13,752 nucleotides of DNA, taken from assembly GCA_964522605.1 (NCBI GenBank), contig CAZFWV010000172.1, positions 1 through 13,752 on the forward strand, read 5' to 3'. A model generated the notes under the pieces. It had not been told where the DNA came from, did no database searches, and was given only the letters and a program-made list of their open reading frames with translations. The DNA is from CAVZLD01 sp964522605 (lineage in GTDB: Bacteria > Planctomycetota > Planctomycetia > Pirellulales > Pirellulaceae). How positions within the stretch are numbered: position 1 is the stretch's first letter; each line of letters begins with the position of its first letter. Made by a program: the position numbers and the translations under genes. Shown piece after piece: positions 1 through 8,500 of the stretch.

Positions 1-180
1 TCGCCCTCCCGGTTTTGAAATACGCTCTCGCACATCTCTAATTAAACCACGGAACTCGCATGATATGCCAATCTGGCTTCGAATCGTTTGAGCTTTTGCG
101 CCCGTTTCGTCGGGTCCGCCCGTCGTGCGGTGCCATGCGATGCTCGCCACGGTAAGGATCCTGGGGCGGACTTCGTTGTC

Positions 181-1011
181 TCACTCCGTCCCGGACAATT
201 CCGGTGCTGCCATCGCGACCGACTCCCGTTCCCCCGGGGATCCCAGATACCGATCGACTTCCGACAACAATTCATCGGGGTCAAGGACGACCGTTTCCGG
301 TTCCGGCATAAGCTGCAACTCATGCTGCAGAACGCGCGTGGCAACGTCCAGACGCTTCTGCAATTGGTCCAGGAGTCGATCGGCCCGGGCTAACTGGCCT
401 GGATCTAAGTCCAGAACCGTCTCGGTAGATCGGGCCTTGAGTAACCGGTGTTGTGCCGCCAGCGAATCGATCTTCTGTTCCAGCAGCGCCTTGCGCGAGC
501 GGACCTTCTCCAGTGCCTCGAGGGCCGCCGCCAGCGATCGCTCACGAACCTGCAACAACTCCCGCTTGCTCGCGAGCAGATTCTGGCTTTCCTTGTACTG
601 TTCGAACTGCTGGCCTAGTCGCTCCAGTGCGCTGGAATGCGAGACGTTGCGGCCTGCCACCGCATAGGACACGTCCGGCTGGTCGAACGACGTACGCAGC
701 CGACGCAACTGCGCGGATTGGGCCACCAATCGCTTTTCGTCACCGGCGATCTCCTGTTTTAAGGCAGCAACTTCGACCTCTTCATGAGCAATCAGTCGAA
801 CCTTCGTCCGAATCTCGGGCAGCATCGCTTCCAGCAGATCTCGCGCCCGCTGCAGCTCGAAATCGATGGGCACCGAATCCTTGACCGCCGTGCGCACCTG
901 GCGGGTTGAACTGGTGAGGTAGCTGGGCAGGTCCGTACCGAACAGCAGAACGCCCAGCACGACCAAGCCTGCAAGAAGTGCACTACTCCACCTGAGCCAT
1001 CGCATGATCAT
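181..1011 (-). CDS. Membrane-anchored coiled-coil protein, planctomycete-type, function unknown
   Basis: The protein has 276 residues. After a short basic N-terminus (RWLRW) there is one hydrophobic segment at about residues 9-25 (SALLAGLVVLGVLLFG). Most of the rest is charged and heptad-like, predicted as long coiled coils at about residues 55-110 and 140-205 (RARDLLEAMLPEIR, EEVEVAALKQEIAGDEKRL, then RERSLAAALEALEKVRSRK). A less regular acidic tail follows. This fits a protein held in the cytoplasmic membrane with a rod-like soluble part; which side the rod faces cannot be told. The first ATG (1011-1009) is preferred because an AGGGG Shine-Dalgarno-like stretch lies about 7 nt upstream; a second in-frame ATG lies two codons in. 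Overall it resembles a planctomycete family often left as hypothetical or misnamed Smc-like because of its coiled coils. There is no ATPase motif, so it is not an SMC protein. It lies downstream of ilvC on the same strand, but a strong terminator between them suggests its own promoter. Confidence 0.85.
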   Translation of the reverse strand: MIMRWLRWSSALLAGLVVLGVLLFGTDLPSYLTSSTRQVRTAVKDSVPIDFELQRARDLLEAMLPEIRTKVRLIAHEEVEVAALKQEIAGDEKRLVAQSAQLRRLRTSFDQPDVSYAVAGRNVSHSSALERLGQQFEQYKESQNLLASKRELLQVRERSLAAALEALEKVRSRKALLEQKIDSLAAQHRLLKARSTETVLDLDPGQLARADRLLDQLQKRLDVATRVLQHELQLMPEPETVVLDPDELLSEVDRYLGSPGERESVAMAAPELSGTE

Positions 1012-1030
1012 GATCCATCCCCTGCCTGCC

Positions 1031-1094
1031 CGTGCGGTTCAGCCGACCTGCCGCACGGAAGATTCACTGTGAACACCGGTCTCCATCAGACCGG
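1031..1094 (-). promoter_or_regulatory. Palindrome-rich 5' leader of the coiled-coil gene
   Basis: Three inverted repeats lie end to end, 20-83 nt upstream of the start codon at 1011. CGTGCGG at 1031-1037 pairs with CCGCACG at 1051-1057, and an inner CAG/CTG (1040-1042 and 1048-1050) can extend the stem. TTCAC at 1063-1067 mirrors GTGAA at 1069-1073 around a single base. CCGGTCT at 1076-1082 pairs with AGACCGG at 1088-1094 across a 5-nt loop. All arms are perfect. They could be hairpins in a structured 5' UTR or protein-binding sites; the sequence alone does not decide. No known riboswitch is recognised. Confidence 0.4.
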
Positions 1095-1129
1095 CCTGCA
1101 TGGGGATGGTCGCGCCGCGACTCGAAATA

Positions 1130-1146
1130 TTTCCAACAAATGGAAA
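1130..1146 (-). promoter_or_regulatory. AT-rich palindrome, candidate promoter/operator of the coiled-coil gene
   Basis: TTTCCA at 1130-1135 and TGGAAA at 1141-1146 form a perfect 6-bp inverted repeat around ACAAA. It sits in the only strongly AT-rich patch (about 1124-1152) of the 303-nt spacer between ilvC and the coiled-coil gene, about 120-135 nt upstream of that gene's start. A promoter is expected here because ilvC ends in its own terminator. I cannot find convincing -35/-10 hexamers. Apart from this element, the leader palindromes and the terminator, the spacer (1012-1314) shows no gene. Confidence 0.25.
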
Positions 1147-1245
1147 AAATTTGGACGTTCGGGAGAATCTCGCCAGAGAAGCTGTTTACAGATCTGAATA
1201 AGGCGCTCGTCGGAGTGCCGTGCCGCGCGGCTGGATTGCCGCACC

Positions 1246-1284
1246 AAAAAAAATCGCGGAGCGTCGGGAAAGACCGCTCCGCGA
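1246..1284 (-). terminator. Rho-independent terminator of ilvC
   Basis: Read on the minus strand, a perfect 10-bp GC-rich stem (plus-strand arms TCGCGGAGCG at 1254-1263 and CGCTCCGCGA at 1275-1284) with an 11-nt loop is followed directly by eight T residues (A-run at 1246-1253 on the plus strand). It begins about 30 nt past the ilvC stop codon. This is the classical intrinsic terminator layout and it is oriented for ilvC. It separates ilvC from the coiled-coil gene further along the same strand. Confidence 0.92.
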
Positions 1285-1314
1285 GGATTCGAAGTTCATC
1301 CCCGGTCGACCGGC

Positions 1315-2411
1315 TCAATTCACAGCCCGACCGGCAACTCCCTTGGTCTCGCTCGTAATCTGTCGCGCGGGTTCCGTCGGTCGCAGGGCACGAGTTGCCT
1401 TACCGGCTCGCCAGAGCTCGGAGTTGCCCATCTCGTTCAGTTCTGCCCGCAGCTTCTCCTGGTAATCTGCCGCGCCGCAGGCCTCAATCACCCGCTTGGT
1501 CTCGGCACCACTCCGTACCCGTTCGTAAAGATCTTTGAACACGGGCAGCACGGCTGCCTTGAATTTCGGTCTCCAGTCCAGAGCACCGCGCTGTGCCGTG
1601 GCGGAGCAGTTGTTGTACATCCAATCCATCCCATTTTCGTCGACCAGACGAATCAGACTCTGCGTCAACTCCTCTACCGTTTCGTTGAATGCCTCGCTGG
1701 GGCTGTGCCCGTTGGCTCGCAACACGTCGTATTGCGCTTCCATAATGCCCGCAAGAGCTCCCATCAAGACACCGCGTTCTCCCGTCAGATCACTGTAAAC
1801 CTCATTTTCGAACGTCGTCGGGAACAAATATCCCGAGCCAACCGCGATGCCGATGGCAATGCACCGTTCATGGGCTCGTCCGGTTGCATCCTGCGCGACG
1901 GCGAAGCTGGAGTTGATCCCGGCGCCCGAGAGAAAATTTCGGCGGACCGACGTTCCCGAGCCCTTGGGAGCCACCAGGATCACGTCGACGTTGTCCGGTG
2001 GAATGACGCCGGTTAGATCTTTGTAGACAATCGAAAAACCATGGGAAAAATAGAGTGCATCGCCCGCGTTCAGGCAGGGCTTGATCGCCGGCCAGATCGC
2101 TTTTTGGGCCGCATCGGAGACCAGCATCTGAACGATCGTCCCGCGTTTCGCGGCTTCTTCCACGTCGAACAGGGTCTCGTTTGGAACCCATCCGTCGGCC
2201 ACGGCGCGGTCCCAGTCGCGGGGGAACTTCGGCGACTGCCCGATGATGACGTTGAAACCGTTGTCCTTCATGTTGAGCGCCTGGGCGGGACCCTGAACCC
2301 CATACCCGATGACGGCAATCGTCTCGTTCTTCAGGACTTCCAGCGCCTTGGATACCGGGAACTCATCACGTGTAATGACTTCTTCCGCAACACCCCCAAA
2401 ATCAATGACTG
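1315..2411 (-). CDS. ilvC: Ketol-acid reductoisomerase, class I, 5' end lost in assembly gap
   Basis: This is the second enzyme of branched-chain amino acid synthesis. It isomerises and reduces 2-acetolactate or 2-aceto-2-hydroxybutyrate with NAD(P)H and Mg2+ to the dihydroxy acids leading to valine, leucine and isoleucine. The visible 364 residues open with VIDFGGVAEEVITRDEF, close to the usual N-terminus, so probably fewer than ten residues lie in the gap. A Rossmann nucleotide-binding loop (IGYGVQGPAQALNMKDNG) comes first, then SHGF and LVAPKGSG. Metal-ligand helices follow (YSDLTGERG with Asp and Glu; AFNETVEELT with two Glu), then NNCSATAQRG with the substrate-binding serine. By memory alignment it matches the Bacteroidetes/fungal Ilv5 subgroup (for example NGHSPSEAFNETVEE, AQRGALDW) rather than the long E. 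coli type. About 18 extra residues follow the usual RALRP end. It ends at TGA 1315-1317, with its own terminator. A GTG-started reading across the Ns is an artefact. Confidence 0.96.
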
Positions 2412-2511
2412 NNNNNNNNNNNNNNNNNNNNNNNNNNNNNNNNNNNNNNNNNNNNNNNNNNNNNNNNNNNNNNNNNNNNNNNNNNNNNNNNNNNNNNNNN
2501 NNNNNNNNNNN
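2412..2511. other. Assembly gap (100 Ns)
   Basis: Exactly 100 undetermined bases, the conventional placeholder for a scaffold gap of unknown size. It removes the start codon and ribosome binding site of ilvC and the shared upstream region of the divergent giant-protein gene, so promoters of both transcription units are probably hidden here. A small gene in the true gap cannot be excluded. Confidence 0.97.
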
Positions 2512-2540
2512 TTTGACCGGGTACGACAACACTGATGAAG

Positions 2541-2546
2541 AAGGAG
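2541..2546 (+). promoter_or_regulatory. Shine-Dalgarno site deciding the GTG start of the giant protein
   Basis: AAGGAG lies 7 nt before GTG at 2554, ideal spacing. An in-frame TGA at 2536-2538 closes the frame just upstream, so GTG 2554 is the earliest possible start. An ATG at 2535 is in another frame and leads to a Ser/Arg-rich shadow product. The next in-frame ATG (2695) would delete the LEPR secretion segment. Confidence 0.8.
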
Positions 2547-2553
2547 CGAATCT

Positions 2554-5500
2554 GTGTTTGCCGACGGAGGAGGTCTAAGATCAGGGAGTCGATCTTGGTC
2601 GGCTCGGTATCGTCGAGAGAAGCAACAACGTCGTCGCAAGGCGCTCCGCAGGACCTGTCTGGAACTGCTCGAACCACGCATCGTGCTGGCCACGATGCCG
2701 GCGATCCAGGGTACGGTCTTCTACGACCAGAACAACAACGGGATCCCGAACGACGGGGAGGAGTTATCCGGCGTTCCCGTCGAGTTGTATCTGGACAATG
2801 GCGATGGTCACTTCGACCTGGATACGGATCCGTTGGTGGGCGAGACGGTATCCGATGACCGAGGCTTTTATCTCTTTGAAAACCTCGAGCCCGACGGTGC
2901 CTATTTTGTCCGCCGTCCGGGAGTGCGCCTCACGGATCCCGAGCTTCTGTTGCCTACCGTGATCAGTCCGCTCATTCTTCCGGGCGCCGCGGATCGGATC
3001 ATCGATCGGTTTCGAACTCAGCAGATCATTAGCGCGGTACCTCCACCGCCCTCCACCGCGGAATCGACGAAAGCGGGTCTGAGTGAGTTGGAGGTCATTG
3101 GAGGCGAGCGCGATCTGCAAGCAAAATTGATTTCCGGCATTGGGAGTGTGGATTTGCGCGTCAATCCATTCGGTCTGGAAGAATTGCTTGAGTTCAATCA
3201 ATCTCCGGGGACGATTGGTGCCAGTGTCGTAACTTGGGACGGGATCGATGGCGACGCACAGCTCGTGTCGATGGGGTTGGGCGGCCAGGATCTTACGTCG
3301 GGCGGACGAAATGACGGGATCGTGATGCGCGCCGGTGTCGATGATTCCGGCGCGGGAACAACGGTGGAATTGCGGATCTACCAGGGCAATTCCAGCAGGT
3401 ACTCTTCCGTCTCCCGCGAATTGCCGGTGACGGGTGGCGATGCGTCCGGATTCCTGTTCGTGCCCTTTTCTGATTTTGAGGGCCCCGTTTCACCGACGCG
3501 TGTTGATGCGATTCAATTGCGAATCAATCCGCTTCGCCAGGGATCGGACGGAAAGATTGATCTGATTGCTGGCCTGGGGCCTAAGGTGTTCAACATCTCC
3601 CAGGTGGTGACGGCTGATCTGGCCGTGACCAAGTCGAATGGCCTCGAAGCACTCCTTCCGGGGCAGGACGTGGAGTACATCATCACGGCCCGCAACCTGG
3701 GACCGAATCCGGTCGAAGGGGCGCGGGTCCGAGATTTCTTTCCCGCGGCCGCGTTGGAGAATGTGCACTACACGAGCGTCGCATTCGGCAATGCGTCGGG
3801 CAATACGTTGCAGGGTCAGGGGGACATCGACGACCTCGTCAACCTGGATGTCGGAAGTTCGATCACCTACACCGTTACGGCTCAGGTTCGAACCGACGTG
3901 CAGGATTGGGTCGATAACGAAGTGGAGATTTTCACTCCAGCCGGTGTTCACGACCCGAAGCTGACCAACAACCGCGCACAGGATCGCGATCCAATTGGCG
4001 TGGGGATTGATCTGCGTGCCCAAAAAGACGACGGTCGACGCGACGTGATGATTGGGGAAACCCTGACCTACACGATCACCGTGTGGAACGACCAACTCAA
4101 TCCGCCGCTCGGTCCGGAGCTCGGCACGGCCTTCGGCGCCCAGGTGGTCGATGAATTCCCGGATACGCTCATCGATGTTTCGTACATCAGTGAAGCGAGC
4201 GAAGGCGTTACGGGCAACACGCCTGAAGGCACCGGAGACATTCGCGACACGGTGAACATTCCCGAAGGCGGCTGGATCACGTACACGGTTACAGCGACCG
4301 TTGCCGATCACGCGATCGGGGCGCTGGAAAACCTGGTCCGCGTGATCGAACCGCCCGATCGCATCGAATTGACGCCATGGAACAATGCGGAGATTGACGT
4401 CAATCTCGTCCATCGCGAACTCGCAGACGTTTCCGTGACGAAGGACAATGGTCAGTCTGAGGTGATCCCAGGAGAAGACGTCGAGTACACGATTATCGTT
4501 TCGAACGCCGGTCCTGCCACTGCTTCGCAGGTCCGATTGAGCGACGTCTTCCCCGACATCCTCGAGGACGTCAATTACACCAGTCGTCGGATCGGAAATG
4601 CGTCGGGCAACACGGAAAGCGGCTCGGGCAATCTGGATGATCTGTTAGAGCTTGCGCGGGGGGCGGCGGTGATTTACACCGTCACCGGAACGGTGCGGCC
4701 ATCTGCCACCGGCCGACTGACGAATACCGTACGCGCCGAGTTGCCTCCAATCGATCCCGATCTAAGCAACAACACGGCCACAGACGATGATCCTCTGGTA
4801 CCGACGGCGGATCTTTCGATCACGAAGAGCGATGGTCATGCCCAGATTCATCCCGGACAAGAACTCACGTATACCATCGTCGTGCAAAACGGTGGTTTGA
4901 GTGACGCCAAGGGCGTCCGCGTCGTGGATGTTTTTCCGGACACGTTGAACAACGTGACCTTTACAAGCGTGGCGGTGGGTGGCGCTATGGGCAATACACC
5001 GCAAGGATCGGGAAATATCGACGATCGCGTCGACATGCCGGCCGGAGCCTCAATCACCTATACGGTGCAGGCCATCGTCGATCCGGCGGCAGTGGGGACG
5101 ATTCAGAATACCGCGACGGTCGAGCCACCGGATGGACTGGTGGATCCCAATTTAGGAAACAACACGGCGACGGACATCACCGCAGTTGCCCGCGGCGCCG
5201 TGGATCTGCTATTGCGCAAGGACAGTGCCGAACAGGTCGCGGTTCCGGGCGAGCTTGTTCATTACACGCTGATCGTATCCAACGTGGGGCAGTCGGACCT
5301 TGTTGGTGCCATCGTGACCGACACGTTTCCGCCAGAGCTGGAGCAGGTCACCTATACGAGTGAGATCATCGGCGAGGCGGCGGGCAACACGGTCGAGGGC
5401 AGCGGGAACATCCGAGACACGGTGGATCTGGCCGTTGGAGCTTCCATCATCTACAGCATTCAGGGCCGACTTGTCGCCAGCGCAACGGGCACGCTGCGGA

Positions 5501-8500
5501 ACCTCGGACGCGTCGACCTTCCGGACGAAGTCGATGCTACGCCCGGGAATAACCTGGATCTCGTCGTTCTGCCGGTCGTCTCCTATGCGGATTTATCCGT
5601 CACTAAGACGGATGGTCAATCGATCGTCGATGTGGGTGATCGCGTGACCTATACAATCGTCGTTCGCAACGCAGGACCGAGCGATGTCCGAGACGTTCGC
5701 GTGACAGATGTTATCCCCGCGGGTTTGCTGGATGCGACGTACACCAGTAGTGCTACGGCAGGTGTCGAAGGCAACACGCCGGCGGGAAGCGGCGCGATTG
5801 ACGACCGGGTTCAACTGCCTGCCGGAAGCACGCTGACCTACCTGCTGACGGGCCAAGTGGCTGCGGACGTGTCGGGAGTCTTGGTCAACACGGCGAAGGT
5901 GTCCGGTCCGGTCGGGCCCACTTTTGTCGAGATTGACCCAAGCAATAACGTGGCGACTGACCTCAATACACTGGCGTCCGTGATCGCCTTGGGATCGGAG
6001 CCAACCGTCATCCATCCCGATGCGATTGAGCAGCCGGGACGGACCGACCGGTATCGCATCACAGCGCACAGCACGGGCAAACTGATCATCAGCAGTTGGT
6101 TTGATCATGGTCAGGGAGACCTGCAGCTTGCCGTCGACGATTTTCAGGGCAACCTGATTGCCGAGTCCGTGTCCGAGACCAGTGATGAGCGGTTGGTGAT
6201 ACCGGTCGTGGGCCAGCAGACGTACTACATTCGCGTGTTTGGGGCTACGGAGGAGGTGACAAACCGCTACGATCTGGAAGTCGAAAATTTTCCCGTTCCG
6301 GTGCCTCACGTCGTGCGTCTGACGCCGGAGAGCGATACCGGCTGGGTGGACGACGATGCGGTCACGGCCGATCCGACGCCGACGATTCTACTGCAAGCCG
6401 ATCTGGACGAGTTCTTGAGAAGGGGGCTGGCGCTGCTTGAGCCGGTCGATCCGTCGACCGACAATGCTCATTTGCCACCTGGCGCGGGTCTCGCTGTTGA
6501 GGTCTTCATCACAGATACCGTGACGGGCGAGCAGACGATGGGTTACGCGTCGCGGCAGGGAGCAAGCGACAGTCTGTTTGCATTTACGCCGCTTGAGGAA
6601 ACCGCACTGACGAGCGGACTGTACACGGTTACGGCGGCGGTCCGAGTCTTCGATGCCACGGTTACCGACGATGGTGCCCCGCCGATTAGCGGTCGGGGAA
6701 CGCTTTCGGAGCCGTTCACCATGACGATCGATCGAGAGGCTCCCGCGACATCCGCACGCCCCGATCTGATTGATTCCAGTGACACGGGTGTGTCATTTCG
6801 GGACGATGTTACGTCAAAGGATCAGCCCGCTTTTCAGGGAGCGGGAGAGCCAAACGCGAAAGTCCGCGTGTTGGCGCGTCGAACGACCGGCGACATCGAG
6901 GTAATTGGCGAGGGCGTTGTGTCCACCGAGGGTCGCTGGGAGGTCACGGTCGAGCCTCTTTCGGATGATGCTTACCAGATCTGGGCGCAACTGGAGGATC
7001 GAGCCGGAAACGTCAGTGCTCTGGGGAACTCCCTGACGGTCACCATCGACACGGCGGTGCCGAATACACCGTACCTGGATCTGCTGCAGAGCCACGATAC
7101 GGGGGCTTCTTCCCGCGACGAGGTGACTGCGGTCAACACTCCTCGCTTCTCGATGACGAGCCACGATTCACGCGTTCCGGTTGATGGTCAGGATCTGATG
7201 GCATTCAACTATCGATATCGCCTCTACTTGCGTGCCGATGGATCGCTCGAAGAGGACGCGTCGGACGAGACTCTGGTCTACGATTCGTTTCTCGATTTGG
7301 AGATCCCGCTCGAAAACCTGCGCGATGGTCTTACTGACTTGACCCAGTTGACGCGTGCGGTGGGTCCACTGCCCGATGGGACGCACAACTTCAAGTTGGA
7401 AATTGAAGACCGTGCGGGAAACGTCAGCCCGGACTTTTTGCTGACGGTCACGATCGATACGCAAGTACCGATGACCGACTTGCGCTTGCTTGAATCGAGC
7501 GATACGGGCACGTATTCCGATGACGCGGTAACACGTAATCAGCAACCGGTGTTCGGTGGAACGAGCGAAGCCGGGGCGCGAGTCAGCCTTTACGCGGATG
7601 GCATTCTTGTTGGACAGGGGACCGTCGGTACGGATGAGACCGATGGCACGCCGGGAGACGGACAAGGTGCTTGGACGGTGACCGTGGGACCTCTTAGCGA
7701 CGGGGCCTATGAGTTCCATGCGGTCTTCGAAGATCAGGCGGGGAATCTCGCGACCAGTCAGACAATTAGCCTGATCGTCGATACGCGGGCTCCCAATGTT
7801 CCGCTGCTGGAGTTGCTTACCGACAGTGGGATCGATTCGCACGATCATGTGACCAACGACAATACACCGACGATTCGACTGACGTTGGGTGCGACGTTGG
7901 AAGGAGGTGCGAACGAGTATCCCAATGAAATTCGCTTTCGCGTCTACGATCGTTCCGGCGAGACTGATGGGGAGCGGCTGCTGCTTGATTCGTTCGGTGC
8001 CCTCGGCAGCTTGAGTGAGTTGGGGACGTTCACGGGAACGCTGCCCGAGTTGTCTGACGGCGTGCACAATTTGAAGGTCGAAGTCGAAGACCGGGCGGGG
8101 AACATCAGCCAAGCCTTTCTGCGGGATGTGTTGATCGACACGCAGGCCCCACCCCTGCCGCCATTCGAACTGATTCCCTCCAGTGACAGCGGTTTGATCG
8201 CCGACGACTCCGTCACGCAAATTGCCGCCCCCACGTTTGCCGGACGCAGCGCCATCGGGGAGACGATTTTCCTGTTCGCCAACGGATTCCTCGTGGGCGA
8301 AGGGCAGGTGGGCGGCGACGAAACCGATGGAGTGGCCGACGACGGACTGGGGGCATGGGAGATCACGATTCAACCGTTGACGGACGGTTTCTACGAAGTC
8401 ACTGCCCATGCCGAGGATCGCGCCGGTAACGTCTCTCAGTCGGAATCGGTTTCCGTCTGGATCGACACGACGGCGCCGAACCTGCCGCTGCTGACGTTGT

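Noticed and set aside
114..171. 8-bp inverted repeat (GTCCGCCC / GGGCGGAC) after the coiled-coil gene as a terminator
   Set aside because: The loop is 42 nt and no T-run follows on the minus strand; it may be chance in GC-rich DNA.
181..1011. SMC or PspA homologue
   Set aside because: There are no Walker motifs for SMC, and an N-terminal membrane segment is atypical for PspA; only the coiled-coil composition is shared.
2412..2532. Apparent N-terminus MLSYPVK for the reductoisomerase on the far side of the gap
   Set aside because: It comes from reading a GTG codon through 100 placeholder Ns; the gap size is unknown, so the frame across it has no meaning. The enzyme normally starts only a few residues before VIDFGG.
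2535..2858. ATG-started 107-residue plus-strand reading frame beside the good ribosome site
   Set aside because: The AAGGAG lies inside it, just after its own ATG; its product is Arg/Ser-rich and unlike any protein family, and it overlaps the LEPR-bearing frame, which continues for 3091 residues.
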